From Streptomyces deccanensis (GTDB lineage Bacteria > Actinomycetota > Actinomycetes > Streptomycetales > Streptomycetaceae): a stretch of 64,000 bases of DNA. Positions 8,244 through 16,819 of this stretch are shown in pieces. Position numbers and translations under genes: made by a program. Position 1 is the stretch's first letter. The number at the start of each line of letters is the position of its first letter. The notes under the pieces are model-generated. The model had not been told where the DNA came from. It made no database searches and saw only the letters and a list, made by a program, of their open reading frames with translations. The stretch lies in contig NZ_CP092431.1 in the NCBI RefSeq assembly GCF_022385335.1, positions 4,464,001 to 4,528,000 on the forward strand. Reading direction: 5' to 3'.

Positions 8244-8660
8244 ATGCTGACACCGGTGGTGGACGACGACGGCGCCCCCTTCTGGGAGTACGCCGCGCGG
8301 GGCGAACTACGGATCCAGGCCTGCGCCGACTGCGCCGAACTCCGCTTCCCGCCCCGCCCCTGCTGCCCGCACTGCCGCTCCTTCGCCACCGAGTGGCGCC
8401 GGGTCTCGGGCCGGGGCCGTATCTGGTCGTACGTCCGCCCGCACCCGCCGCTCCTCCCCGACTACGCCGAGCAGGCCCCGTACCACGTCGTCCTCGTCGA
8501 ACTGACCGACGCGCCCCGCATCCGCCTCGTCGGCAACCTGGTGAGCGGGCCGGGTGCCCGGCTGGACTCGGTCCCGGCCGAGCGGATCCGGATCGGGGCG
8601 AGGGTGCAGGTGGTGTTCACCCCCACCGGCCTCCCCCAATGGCTACTGGAGCGACCGTGA
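8244..8660 (+). CDS. Zn-ribbon OB-fold (DUF35) thiolase partner
   Basis: This 138-residue protein has the rubredoxin-like zinc ribbon CADC-x11-CPHC near residues 27-45. An OB-fold acyl-CoA binding domain follows (GRGRIWSYVRPHPPLLP, YHVVLVEL, GARVQVVF). DUF35 proteins bind CoA esters and form complexes with thiolase-fold enzymes such as Ltp2/ChsH2, presenting or channelling the acyl substrate. The gene starts 11 bp after the thiolase stop and shares a GTGA overlap with the following enoyl-CoA hydratase, so the three products are probably made in stoichiometric, coupled fashion. Confidence 0.88.
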   Translation: MLTPVVDDDGAPFWEYAARGELRIQACADCAELRFPPRPCCPHCRSFATEWRRVSGRGRIWSYVRPHPPLLPDYAEQAPYHVVLVELTDAPRIRLVGNLVSGPGARLDSVPAERIRIGARVQVVFTPTGLPQWLLERP

Positions 8661-9436
8661 CCCTGCGCACGACGACGGACAGGACCACGGGCGTGGCCCT
8701 GCTGACCCTGGACCGTCCGGAGCGACTGAACGCGATCGACTTAGCAATGGCAGAACAACTCACCGAATTCTGGCTGGAGTTGCGGTACGACGACTCGGTA
8801 CGGGCGGTCGTCGTGACCGGTGCCGGCGAGCGCGCCTTCTGCACGGGCCTCGACCGGGACGCGGCGACGGCCGTCCCGCAGCCGAACTCCCCGTACGCGA
8901 TCGAGGACCCCCTCCTCAGGATCGGCCCGAAGTCCAACGACTGCTGGAAACCGCTGATCGCCGCCGTGAACGGCATGGCGTGCGGCGGGGCCTTCTACCT
9001 GCTGGGCGAGTCGGAGTTCCTCGTCGCCGACCCCTCCGCCACCTTCTTCGACCCCCACACCGGCTACGGCATGGTCAGCGCCTTCGAGTCGATCCTGATG
9101 GCCCAGCGCATGCCGTACGGGGAGGCCGCGCGCATGGCCCTGCTGGGCACCGCCGAGCGGATGTCGGCCCGGCGGGCGCGGGAGGTGGGGCTGGTGTCGG
9201 AGGTGACGGAGCCCGGCGAGGCGGTCGCCGCGGCCGTACGGTGCGCGGAGATCGTCGCCGGGTATCCGACGGAGGCCGTCCAGGGCACGGTACGGGCCTG
9301 CTGGGCGGCGTCGGAGGCGGCGCGGACCCACGCCCTGGCGCAGGCACCGCACCTGATCTCCCTGGGCAACCTCCCGGCCGACCGGCAGTCCGAGCTGTTC
9401 GCCGGACGCCGGCCGGGCGGGTTCCGGGTGCGGTGA
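8657..9436 (+). CDS. Enoyl-CoA hydratase/isomerase family protein
   Basis: This 259-residue crotonase-fold protein has VALLTLDRPERLNAID, VVVTGAGERAFCTGLDRD (oxyanion-hole region) and KPLIAAVNGMACGGAF, the classic crotonase signature. It probably hydrates or isomerises an enoyl-CoA in the pathway begun by the divergent acyl-CoA synthetase. I chose the GTG at 8657 because it overlaps the DUF35 stop (GTGA) and follows GGAG by 6 bp; an in-frame ATG at 8639 is the alternative. The substrate cannot be read from sequence. Confidence 0.87.
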   Translation: MTLRTTTDRTTGVALLTLDRPERLNAIDLAMAEQLTEFWLELRYDDSVRAVVVTGAGERAFCTGLDRDAATAVPQPNSPYAIEDPLLRIGPKSNDCWKPLIAAVNGMACGGAFYLLGESEFLVADPSATFFDPHTGYGMVSAFESILMAQRMPYGEAARMALLGTAERMSARRAREVGLVSEVTEPGEAVAAAVRCAEIVAGYPTEAVQGTVRACWAASEAARTHALAQAPHLISLGNLPADRQSELFAGRRPGGFRVR

Positions 9437-9477
9437 GCCCCGGCGCGGAGCCAAGAAGCGAGCCTCAGGAGTGGGCC

Positions 9478-9990
9478 TCAGAAGGAGGAGCGCTCCAGGT
9501 CGGCCAGCTTGCAGCTGCCGCCGCTCGCGCCGCCGTCGGCGACCGTGCCGGCGGGAGCCTTCACCTCGACGGTGGCGGACTCGCCCGGCGGCACCGAGGG
9601 GATGCTGTTGTCCTCGGCGGTGTGCAGCACGGTGCCGCTCGCGTCCGTGAACTCCAGGTCGAACTCGTACGAATAGGTGCTGCTGGAGCTGGTGTTGGTG
9701 GCGCGGACACGGGAGACCAGGCCGTTGTCGTAGGTGCAGGTCTCGATCTTCAGGTCCCGCGCGGCACCGCGCTGGGAGCTCGACGAGCCGCCCGTGCCCA
9801 CGGTGGTGCTGCCGCCCGAGGTGGACGTGGAGCTGCTGTCGGATCCACCGCTGGAGCTGGAACCGCCGCTGGAGCTGGACGAGGAGGACGAGCCGCCCGA
9901 GCAGCCGCCCCCGCCCGAGCCGCGGGCCCCGGTGAGAGCGAAGACGACGATGCCGAACACGGCGACGGCTCGGACATGACGAGTTTTCAC
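9478..9990 (-). CDS. Secreted Ser/Gly-rich protein with C-terminal FxLYD-like domain
   Basis: The N-terminus VKTRHVRAVAVFGIVVFALTGA is a basic stretch plus a hydrophobic core typical of a signal peptide. A GSGGGGCSGGSSSSSS low-complexity linker of about 50 residues follows. A compact C-terminal domain comes next (DLKIETCTYDNGLVSRVRATN, YEFDLEFTDASGTVL, IPSVPPGESATVEV), resembling FxLYD/DUF4352 beta-sandwich modules of actinobacterial lipoproteins. The lone Cys after the signal could be lipidated, but GGGGC is a poor lipobox. It sits between the inserted catabolic operon and afsK, where S. coelicolor has a single gene between afsS and afsK. Confidence 0.6.
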   Translation of the reverse strand: MKTRHVRAVAVFGIVVFALTGARGSGGGGCSGGSSSSSSSSGGSSSSGGSDSSSTSTSGGSTTVGTGGSSSSQRGAARDLKIETCTYDNGLVSRVRATNTSSSSTYSYEFDLEFTDASGTVLHTAEDNSIPSVPPGESATVEVKAPAGTVADGGASGGSCKLADLERSSF

Positions 9991-10146
9991 GTTGCTCAAC
10001 CCCCGTTGAGTAGCGTTGATTTGAGGCCACACGCACGCAAACGGAACAACCGCGGCGGTGACAGGTGCACGACACCATACCGTTTTCGGCCGCGTCCCGT
10101 GTCCCGGTCCGCCAGGGACTCCGAGGGGAGAGGGATATGACGCGGC

Positions 10147-12501
10147 CTACGTGGTGCGCGCCGTCCCCGTCCCCTTCTCCGCGTCGAGTGCGTACACGCA
10201 GCGGTCCTTGCTGCACGCGTACACGACGCCGTCCTTGACGACCGGCGACCCGGTGATCTCCCCGCCCGTCGCGAGCTTCCACCGCAGCCGGCCGTCGTCC
10301 GCCTTCAGCGTGTAGAGCAGGTGGTCGGTGGAGCCGAAGTGGATGCGGCCCTCCGCCACCGACGGGGCGCCCACGATCTCGCCGCCCGCCTGGAAGCGCC
10401 ACTTCGGCGTCCCCGTGACCGCGTCGAGGGTGTAGAGCCCCTTGCCGCTGCCGACGTGGACGTGTCCCGCGGCGACCAGCACCGGTTCCACTGAGGCACG
10501 GGACTCCGTCGCGATGCGCCAGCGGTCGCGGCCGTCGGTCGCGTCGAGGGCGTAGACCGTGCCGAGGTAGTCGGCGAGGTAGACACCGCCGCCCGTGACG
10601 GCGGGGCCCGGCGCGAACGTGGGGGCCGACAGGAACACCGCCGGGGCCTCGAAGTGCCAGCGGACGTGACCGCCGGCGATGTCGATGGCGAGGACGCGGC
10701 TCCCGGCGGCGATGTAGACATAGCCGTCGGAGGCCGGGGTCAGCCGTACCGGGACGCCGCCGCAGGAGGCCGCGTCGCCGATGGGGTACGACCAGCGCTC
10801 CTCACCCGTACGGGCCTCCAGCGCGCGCAGCCGGGCGTCCTTCCAGATGTACACCGTGCCGTCCTGGACGACCGGCCCGGCCTCCGGGGACTCGAAGTCG
10901 GTCTGCGCGCCGGTGAGCTCCCACAGCTTCTGCCCGTTGGACGCCTCCCAGCCCTGGACGCCGCCGCCCCGGGTGGCGGTGACCACCGTGCCCCGGTCGG
11001 CCTTCAGCGAGTACACCCAGGCCTCCGTGGACAGCCGCCACAGGTCGGCGCCCTCGCGGGCGTCGAGCGCGAAGAGGGTCGGGCCGTCCGAGGCGTGGAT
11101 ACGGCCGTCCGCGACCGCCATCGACCAGGCGACGTCCCGGGTCTTGAAGCGGCGCCGGCCGGTGGCCACGTCCAGGGCGTGCACCTCGAAGGAGGTGACG
11201 TAGACGAGGTCACCGGCGACGGACGGGGTGCCCCAGACGTCGTTCGACATGCGGAAACGCCAGGGGCGCCAGCCGGAGGCGGCCGGTTCCGGGGCGGGCG
11301 GGGCCACGGCGGGCGCGGGGTCGGCGCCGTTCACGCCGGCGCGCGGCCGGGACCAGGACGCGGCGAGACCGGCCTCCGGAGGGGGCGCCTTGACGGCGGC
11401 GGCGCGGGCGTCGGCGACGCGCGGACCGGGCCCGATGGGCACCTGACCGCCCGCGAGCCGTACCGGCCCGGTGTCGGGTGCGCCGAGCGCGACGGGCGCG
11501 GGGTCGTACGAGGGCGGGGGCGGGGGTACGGGCGCGGGGCGCGCACCGCCGCCGCTGCGGCCGCCGGAGGCCTGCTGGGGCTTGGCCGCGGGGCGTCCGC
11601 CCCGGCGGGTCTCGATCAGGCTGACCGCCTTCTCGGGCAGCCACGCCGACGCCGTACCGCTGTCGTCCGAGCCGGAGCCGAAGAGATGGGGCGCCAGCTG
11701 CGCCTGGAGGTCGGCGGGGTTGGGGCGCGCGGTCGGGTCCATCTGCATACAGGACTCGATGAGGGGGCGCAGGTCGTCCGGGAGCCCGGAGAGGTCCGGC
11801 CCCTCCCTCAGCAGCATGAAGACGGTCTCGACGGGGTTGGCCCCGTGGAACGGCGCGTGCCCGGTGGCGGCGAACACGAGCATCGAGCCGAGCGAGAAGA
11901 CGTCGCTCGCGCCGGTCACGCTGCGCGAGTCCTTCGCCTGCTCGGGCGACATGTACGCCGGGGTACCGACGGCGACGTTCGTCATCGTCAGACGCGTGTT
12001 CGAGACACCGGAGGCGATACCGAAGTCGATCACGCGCGGCCCGTCCTCGACGACGAGCACGTTGGACGGCTTCAGGTCGCGGTGGACGAGTCCGGCGCCG
12101 TGGATGGACTGGAGGGCTTCGGCCACACCCGCGGCGAGCCAGCGGACGGCCTGGACCGGCATGGGCCCGCAGTCGTTCACTATCTCCTCGAGCGAGGGCG
12201 CGGGGACGTACGCGGTCGCCAGCCACGGCACGGCGGCGCGCGGGTCGGCGTCGACCACGGCGGCCGTGTAGAAACCGGACACCGCGCGGGCCGCCTCGAC
12301 CTCACGCGTGAAACGGACCCGGAAGAGCTGGTCCTCCGCGAGCTCGGTCCGCACCGTCTTGATCGCCACGCGCCGACCCGACGCCGAGCGCGCCAGATAG
12401 ACCAGCCCCATGCCGCCGGCCCCCAGCCGTCCCAGCACCTCGAACGGCCCGATCCGCCGCGGATCGTGCTGCGTCAGCTGATCCACCACTTGCCCTGCCA
12501 C
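10147..12501 (-). CDS. afsK: AfsK: serine/threonine protein kinase with PQQ-like beta-propeller
   Basis: This 784-residue protein has an N-terminal Hanks-type kinase domain: glycine loop GRLGAGGMG, K48 in VAIKTVR, catalytic HRDLKPSN with D142, DFG at 159-161 and GTPAYMSPEQ. A Pro/Ala-rich linker of about residues 300-415 follows. The C-terminal half has repeated VYAL/LYTL-DA-x-G-x-x-W blades of a PQQ-type beta-propeller, a likely ligand sensor. AfsK phosphorylates AfsR and in S. coelicolor also DivIVA. The VDQLTQHDPRRIGPFEVLG opening argues for a start at one of the GTG codons 12486-12501. No transmembrane segment is obvious. Being near afsR/afsS but separated by an inserted catabolic unit is unusual. 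Confidence 0.93.
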   Translation of the reverse strand: MAGQVVDQLTQHDPRRIGPFEVLGRLGAGGMGLVYLARSASGRRVAIKTVRTELAEDQLFRVRFTREVEAARAVSGFYTAAVVDADPRAAVPWLATAYVPAPSLEEIVNDCGPMPVQAVRWLAAGVAEALQSIHGAGLVHRDLKPSNVLVVEDGPRVIDFGIASGVSNTRLTMTNVAVGTPAYMSPEQAKDSRSVTGASDVFSLGSMLVFAATGHAPFHGANPVETVFMLLREGPDLSGLPDDLRPLIESCMQMDPTARPNPADLQAQLAPHLFGSGSDDSGTASAWLPEKAVSLIETRRGGRPAAKPQQASGGRSGGGARPAPVPPPPPSYDPAPVALGAPDTGPVRLAGGQVPIGPGPRVADARAAAVKAPPPEAGLAASWSRPRAGVNGADPAPAVAPPAPEPAASGWRPWRFRMSNDVWGTPSVAGDLVYVTSFEVHALDVATGRRRFKTRDVAWSMAVADGRIHASDGPTLFALDAREGADLWRLSTEAWVYSLKADRGTVVTATRGGGVQGWEASNGQKLWELTGAQTDFESPEAGPVVQDGTVYIWKDARLRALEARTGEERWSYPIGDAASCGGVPVRLTPASDGYVYIAAGSRVLAIDIAGGHVRWHFEAPAVFLSAPTFAPGPAVTGGGVYLADYLGTVYALDATDGRDRWRIATESRASVEPVLVAAGHVHVGSGKGLYTLDAVTGTPKWRFQAGGEIVGAPSVAEGRIHFGSTDHLLYTLKADDGRLRWKLATGGEITGSPVVKDGVVYACSKDRCVYALDAEKGTGTARTT

Positions 12502-12828
12502 CTCCCCGTACGGACCGCGTCACCCACGTTGTGCGCGCGACCCCCGTGCAGCGTCTCACCACCGCACCGCCATGGCGGCACGCACCCCGATTCTTCCTGC
12601 TACCGGGGGCAGGTTGCTAACCCGGGTGCGGAACGGGGTGTCTCAGGACAAAACCACGTCGTCCGCCCCTCGGGAAGTGGGAGCCCGGATGGTGGGACAG
12701 TGCGGCGAGCCGCGTACCACCGGCGCACAACCCCGTACGTCTGCCCGCCCGGCGCCCCCCGCGCGCCCCGCGCGGGCACCGGACCGCAGGCCGGCCGGTC
12801 CCCTGAGCCGCAGCGGTCTTCCCGCTGG
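12502..12828. other. Intergenic region between probable kbpA and afsK
   Basis: These 327 bp lie upstream of afsK on the same strand as the VOC gene. I see no convincing coding frame, operator of the CTGACG family, or perfect terminator. It presumably holds the afsK promoter. Confidence 0.5.
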
Positions 12829-13731
12829 TCAGCCCTCGTCCTCCGGGCCGTCCGCCGCGCGTTCTCCCGCAGGTCGCCCCTCGTCCTCGCGCCGGTCCTC
12901 CCCCTGTTGCCGCAGGTCGTCCGGACGCTGTTCGGCCTGATCCGGCGCCTGCGGGGCCTCCCGCCAGCCGTTTTCGTCCCTCCGCTGGAGCAACGCGAAC
13001 GACGCCCCTTGATTGTCCGTGACGACCGCCACATTTCCGTACGAGGTGTCGAACGGCGGCACCTGCACGCGGCCGCCGAGCCGGCTGACGGTCCGGAGCG
13101 CGGCCTCGCAGTCCTCCGTCCCGAAGTGGACCAGGAAGTGCGGCGGCATCTCCGCCGGGAAGACGTCCGTGAGCGTGGCGCGGCCGAAGTCGGGGGTGGC
13201 GTCCGGGCCGAAGAGGGCGTCGTGGAAGAGGTGCGCGTAGAAGGAGTTGGCCGCCTTGGTGTCCCGGGTGTAGAGCTCGGCCCACGTGAAGGTGCCGGGT
13301 TCGTGGCGCCGGCCGAAGCCGGGGTGCGCGGCGGCCTGCCAGAGGCCGAAGACCGCGCTCTCCGGGTCGGTGGCGAGCGCGGCCGTGCCGAGGCCGCCGA
13401 CGGGGGTGGGCGGGGTGATCACCTGACCGCCGGCCGCGACGATCCGGGCGGTGAGGGCGACCGCGTCCGGGGTCGCGAAGTGCACGGTCCACACGGTGGG
13501 GAGGCGGCCGTCGGGTTTGGGGGCGAGGGCGGCGACGGGGGCGCCCTCGATGTGCGCCCACACCTCGTGCGCGCCGTCTCCGGGGGCCACCGCGAAGGTC
13601 CACCCGAAGAGTTCGCCGTAGAACCGCTTGCCCGCTTCCACGTCGGGCAGCTGGGCGTCCACCCAGCACGGCACGCCCTCGGGATACGGGGCGTTTCCCG
13701 TCCCGGCGGCGCCACCCGTCACATCGGCCAT
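12829..13731 (-). CDS. kbpA: VOC (glyoxalase/bleomycin-resistance-like) family protein, probable KbpA
   Basis: This 300-residue protein has two tandem VOC modules: roughly residues 15-130 (GVPCWVDAQLPDVEAGKRFY, WTVHFATPDAV) and 145-255 (GTFTWAELYTRDTKAANSFY, HFLVHFGTEDCEAAL). A highly charged tail of about 45 residues follows (EQRPDDLRQQGEDRREDEG). It lies just upstream of afsK on the same strand. In S. coelicolor the AfsK-binding inhibitor KbpA, about 252 residues, is encoded next to afsK; without its tail this protein has that length. I therefore call it probable KbpA, but the link rests on position and size. Enzymatic activity is not implied. Confidence 0.6.
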   Translation of the reverse strand: MADVTGGAAGTGNAPYPEGVPCWVDAQLPDVEAGKRFYGELFGWTFAVAPGDGAHEVWAHIEGAPVAALAPKPDGRLPTVWTVHFATPDAVALTARIVAAGGQVITPPTPVGGLGTAALATDPESAVFGLWQAAAHPGFGRRHEPGTFTWAELYTRDTKAANSFYAHLFHDALFGPDATPDFGRATLTDVFPAEMPPHFLVHFGTEDCEAALRTVSRLGGRVQVPPFDTSYGNVAVVTDNQGASFALLQRRDENGWREAPQAPDQAEQRPDDLRQQGEDRREDEGRPAGERAADGPEDEG

Positions 13732-13849
13732 GCCGCCAAGCTAAGGGCGCACGCCCCCACCCGCGCGCCGGGCGCGTCCGACCGCGCGACGTTCTGAGAC
13801 CGGCGGGCGGGGTGGGGGTGTCTGCGCGTCGCCGGGTGCGGGTGGTCCG

Positions 13850-13962
13850 TGGTTGCTCGCGCAGTTCCCCGCGCCCCTCGAAAGGCAGGGGCCGCGCCCC
13901 GTGCTTTTCGATGAAGGACCGAAGGCACCTTCAGGGGCGCGGGGAACTGCACGAGAAGCCCC
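13850..13962. repeat. Streptomycete intergenic inverted-repeat element, full copy
   Basis: The left arm (13855-13878) has GCGCAGTTCCCCGCGCCCCT. The right arm (13933-13955) has AGGGGCGCGGGGAACTGC, forming a long interrupted hairpin. Related copies occur at 33.3 and 53.9 kb, and half copies at 37.9, 46.4 and 51.3 kb. It lies between the divergent VOC and TetR genes. Confidence 0.8.
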
Positions 13963-14120
13963 ACCCACCCGCACCCGAAGAACGCACCGCCCAACACACC
14001 GAGCGCGGGGGCGAAAGAAAATGGCCAAGGCGCCCCCCGCTCACCACCCGAACCCCTTGGTGAAGCCCACACTCCCCATTTGCAGTCGGCCGAATCGCGC
14101 TCCGATCACCCCTCGGTAAG

Positions 14121-14135
14121 CTGACGGCATGACAG
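14121..14135. promoter_or_regulatory. Degenerate CTGACG-type site overlapping the tetR start codon
   Basis: CTGACGGCATGACAG keeps a perfect left arm and four of six right-arm bases of the window-wide palindrome. It overlaps the ATG at 14129. Autoregulation by the TetR product is a reasonable but untested inference. Confidence 0.4.
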
Positions 14136-14776
14136 GACAAGTGCGTACCGTCGACGGCCGCGTGGCCGGCCGACGAGGGCAGGCGACCCGGCAGAAGCTG
14201 CTCGACTGCCTCAGCGAGATGCTCAGCTCGTCGCCCTACCGGGACGTCAAAGTCATTGATGTCGCCCGGAAGGCGGGCACTTCACCCGCGACCTTCTACC
14301 AGTACTTCCCGGACGTCGAGGGCGCCGTCCTGGAGATCGCCGAGCAAATGGCCACCGAGGGCGCCACGTTGACGCGCCTCCTCGAAGGCCGCTCCTGGGT
14401 CGGCAAGGCCGGCTGGCAGACCGCCCAGGAACTCGTCGACGGTTTCCTGGAGTTCTGGCGCAAGAACGACGCCATCCTCCGCGTCGTCGACCTGGGCGCC
14501 GCCGAGGGCGACAAACGGTTCTACAAGATCCGTATGAAGATCCTGAACTCGGTCACCAACTCCCTCTCGGAGACGGTCGCCGAGCTCCAGGCCAAGGGCC
14601 GCGTCGACAAGGACGTGAACCCGGGGGCCCTCGCCGGTTCCCTGGTCGCCATGCTCGCCTCGGTCTCCGGCCACCAGAAGGGCTTCCAGTCCTGGGGCGT
14701 GAAGCAGGCCGAACTGAAGCCCAACCTGGCCCTCTTGGTCCACCTGGGCATCACCGGCAAGAAGCCCACGAAGTAG
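14129..14776 (+). CDS. TetR family transcriptional regulator, candidate regulator of the local regulon
   Basis: This 215-residue protein has a TetR N-terminal helix-turn-helix: RQKLLDCLSEML, VIDVARKAGTSPATFYQYF, about residues 15-65. An all-helical ligand-binding domain follows. TetR regulators bind short palindromes and release DNA upon binding small molecules, often acyl-CoAs. It is the only complete TetR gene inside the region carrying the CTGACG-N3-CGTCAG sites, and a degenerate copy overlaps its start, making it the best candidate for the cognate regulator. The start is the ATG at 14129, with CGGTAAG upstream as the nearest purine-rich stretch. It is convergent with the deazaflavin/nitroreductase gene across a strong hairpin. 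Confidence 0.88.
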   Translation: MTGQVRTVDGRVAGRRGQATRQKLLDCLSEMLSSSPYRDVKVIDVARKAGTSPATFYQYFPDVEGAVLEIAEQMATEGATLTRLLEGRSWVGKAGWQTAQELVDGFLEFWRKNDAILRVVDLGAAEGDKRFYKIRMKILNSVTNSLSETVAELQAKGRVDKDVNPGALAGSLVAMLASVSGHQKGFQSWGVKQAELKPNLALLVHLGITGKKPTK

Positions 14777-14796
14777 CCAGGAGCCCCCGGGCACGC

Positions 14797-14864
14797 CCCC
14801 GGACGCGATTCCTGTCACGCAGACGGCACCCTCACCCGAGGAGTGCCGCCTGCCGCGTCCGGGG
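14797..14864. terminator. Nested hairpin, likely bidirectional terminator
   Basis: CCCCGGACGCG (14797-14807) pairs with CGCGTCCGGGG (14854-14864). Inside, CGGCAC (14824-14829) pairs with GTGCCG (14843-14848). It lies between the convergent tetR and deazaflavin-dependent nitroreductase genes. Confidence 0.7.
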
Positions 14865-14895
14865 CCCGGGGCCCGCGACTCCCCCGGCGAGCGCC

Positions 14896-15408
14896 TCAGC
14901 GCCGCACGATCCGGAACACCCGGATCTCCCGGTCCACCCGGGCCTGGTACGTCGAGTACGGCGGCCAGAACCGCAGCAACTCCTTCCAAACGGCGGCCCG
15001 TTCCTCACCCGCCAGCAGGTGCGCGGTGACGGGGATGTCCTGCCCCTTCCAGTTGATCTCGGCCTCGGGATGGGCCAGCAGGTTGGCGCTCCAGGCGGGA
15101 TGACCGGGCCGGCCGAAGTTCGATCCCACGAGCACCCAACTCCCGCCTCCCTCCTCGGGCATACAGGCCAGCGGCGTACGACGCGGCACCCCGCTGCGCG
15201 CGCCGGTCGCGGTCAGGACGACCCCGGGCAGCAACTGAGCGCTGAGCAGCACACGCCCCCGGGTGACCCGGTGCACCGCCCGGTCCAGGGCGGGTATGAC
15301 GTGCGGCGCGACCCGGGCGAACGCGGGTGCCGAGGACACCTTCTGCACCAGCCGTACGCCCATGTCCTTGATCCCGTCGGTCATCCCCGCCGCACTCCTC
15401 GAAGCCAT
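14896..15408 (-). CDS. Nitroreductase/deazaflavin (F420)-dependent family protein (Ddn-like)
   Basis: This 170-residue split-beta-barrel protein has VVLTATGARSGVPRRTPLACM, WVLVGSNFGRPGHPAWSANL, HPEAEINWKGQDIPV and ERAAVWKELLRFWPPYSTYQ, the conserved core of the Ddn/nitroreductase_F420 family. Such proteins bind F420 (or FMN) and reduce nitro, enone or quinone substrates. The ATG at 15408 overlaps the stop codon of the upstream acyl-CoA dehydrogenase (TGATG), so the two are translationally coupled. A second in-frame start (MTDGIKD) is eight codons further in. The role in the local pathway is not known. Confidence 0.82.
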   Translation of the reverse strand: MASRSAAGMTDGIKDMGVRLVQKVSSAPAFARVAPHVIPALDRAVHRVTRGRVLLSAQLLPGVVLTATGARSGVPRRTPLACMPEEGGGSWVLVGSNFGRPGHPAWSANLLAHPEAEINWKGQDIPVTAHLLAGEERAAVWKELLRFWPPYSTYQARVDREIRVFRIVRR

Positions 15409-16685
15409 CAGCCCCGCACCTCCTCGCGTACGTCCCGTCCGTCGAACTCCCCGCTCCGGCCCGTGAACACCCCCGCCGCGTCGGCCGCCCGCCCCCGCAG
15501 CCGGTGCACCGGCCCGAAGAGCAGCTCGTCCCCCGCCGCCCGCTTGAAGTACAGCTGCGCCTCGTGTTCCCACGTGAACCCGATCCCCCCGTGCAGCTGG
15601 ATCCCCTCCCCGGAGGCCACCCGCAGGGCCTCCAGGGCATGGGCGAGCGCCAGCCCGCCGACCCGTTCACCGCCTCCACGAGGGCCCACCCCGGGGGACT
15701 CGGTCCCGGCCGCCCAGGCGGCGTAGTACGCCGCCGAACGGGCCGCCCGCACCGCCACGTACACATCCGCGAGCCGGTGCTTCACCGCCTGGAACGACCC
15801 GATCGGCCGCCCGAACTGCTCCCGCTGCCGCACATACGCGACCGTCCGCTCCAACGCCCGGTCGGCGGCGCCCACGGCCTCCGCGGCGAGCACGGCGGCC
15901 GCGGCGTCCCCGACGCGTGCCAGGGCTCCCGGCACATCCGCCGCGTCATCGGCGCCCAGCAACTCTGCCCGCACGTCCCGCAGTTCGATCCTGGCCACCG
16001 GTCGCGTCTCGTCGACGGAGGTCTGCCGCACCCGCATGACCCCGGCGCCGACACCAGCACCGCCACCGTCCCCCCTCCCCACCCGCACCAGGAACAGCAG
16101 CGTCCGCGAGCGGGCATACCCCCCGGTGTGCGCGGCGACGACCAGCAGCCCCGCGCTGTGCCCGTCGAGGACCTGCCCGGCCTCCCCGTAGAGCCGCCAC
16201 CCGTCCCCGACGCGTCGCGCCTGGACGCCGCCGGCCCGCCCGCCGCCCGACCACGCGCCCCTGTTGTCGCAGGTCAGGGCCAGTGCGGTGGCGAGGGCGC
16301 CGCCCGGTACCGCGAGGGCGGCGGTGAGCCGGCCGGAGGCGAGCGGGGGAAGCAGCTCGGCGCGCTGCCGCTCGGTGCCGAGGGCGAGGATCAGGGGCGC
16401 GACGAGGACCGAGCCGGACAGCAGGGGCGAGGGCGCGAGGGCCCGTCCCAACTCCTCAGCAGCGAGGGCGAGTTCGGTCATCGAGCACCCGACGCCGCCG
16501 TACGCCTCGGGGAGTGCGAGCCCCGGCAGCCCGAGCTGGTCGGACAGGGCGGCCCACAGCCCGGCGTCGTACCCCTCCTCCGTCCGCACGGCGGCCCGGA
16601 CCTCCTCCGGACCACAGCGCTTGAGCAGCAACTCCCGTACGGTGCGCCGGATCTCCTCCTGCTCGGCGGTGAAGCGGGCGTCCAT
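15408..16685 (-). CDS. Acyl-CoA dehydrogenase family protein
   Basis: This protein of about 425 residues has the acyl-CoA dehydrogenase fold: an N-terminal helical domain (FTAEQEEIRRTVRELL, LPGLALPEAYGGVGCS), a beta domain and the C-terminal signature REQFGRPIGSFQAVKHRLADVYV followed by HGGIGFTWEHEAQLYFKRA. The middle contains a Gly/Val-rich insertion (GRGDGGGAGVGAGV) unusual for the family. The ATG at 16685 follows GGGGGA. A CTGACGGACCGTCAT operator lies 42 bp upstream. It is first in an operon with the F420-type protein and is divergent from the thiolase-fold gene at 16820. Confidence 0.87.
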   Translation of the reverse strand: MDARFTAEQEEIRRTVRELLLKRCGPEEVRAAVRTEEGYDAGLWAALSDQLGLPGLALPEAYGGVGCSMTELALAAEELGRALAPSPLLSGSVLVAPLILALGTERQRAELLPPLASGRLTAALAVPGGALATALALTCDNRGAWSGGGRAGGVQARRVGDGWRLYGEAGQVLDGHSAGLLVVAAHTGGYARSRTLLFLVRVGRGDGGGAGVGAGVMRVRQTSVDETRPVARIELRDVRAELLGADDAADVPGALARVGDAAAAVLAAEAVGAADRALERTVAYVRQREQFGRPIGSFQAVKHRLADVYVAVRAARSAAYYAAWAAGTESPGVGPRGGGERVGGLALAHALEALRVASGEGIQLHGGIGFTWEHEAQLYFKRAAGDELLFGPVHRLRGRAADAAGVFTGRSGEFDGRDVREEVRG

Positions 16686-16727
16686 GGGCGGTCCCCCTTC
16701 GGTTCCCAGCCAAACCCTGCTCTGGAT

Positions 16728-16742
16728 CTGACGGACCGTCAT
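16728..16742. promoter_or_regulatory. Operator palindrome, CTGACG-N3-CGTCAG family
   Basis: CTGACGGACCGTCAT differs from the consensus only in the last base. It is positioned in front of the acyl-CoA dehydrogenase operon on the minus strand. Confidence 0.7.
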
Positions 16743-16800
16743 ATTAGGGGGGATGGCGAGCGAAGCACAGGGTTGCCGCGCAGGGTTGCGCCCGGCTGAT

Positions 16801-16815
16801 CTGATGTACCGTCAG
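16801..16815. promoter_or_regulatory. Operator palindrome adjacent to a thiolase start codon
   Basis: CTGATGTACCGTCAG is a near-consensus copy ending only 4 bp before the ATG at 16820. No ribosome-binding site intervenes, so the gene is probably leaderless and the operator would cover its -10 region. Confidence 0.65.
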
Positions 16816-16819
16816 ATTC

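Noticed and set aside
10147..11300. PQQ-dependent dehydrogenase reading of the afsK C-terminus
   Set aside because: The beta-propeller repeats are in the same frame as a full kinase domain, and AfsK is known to have this layout. No quinoprotein active-site residues were identified.
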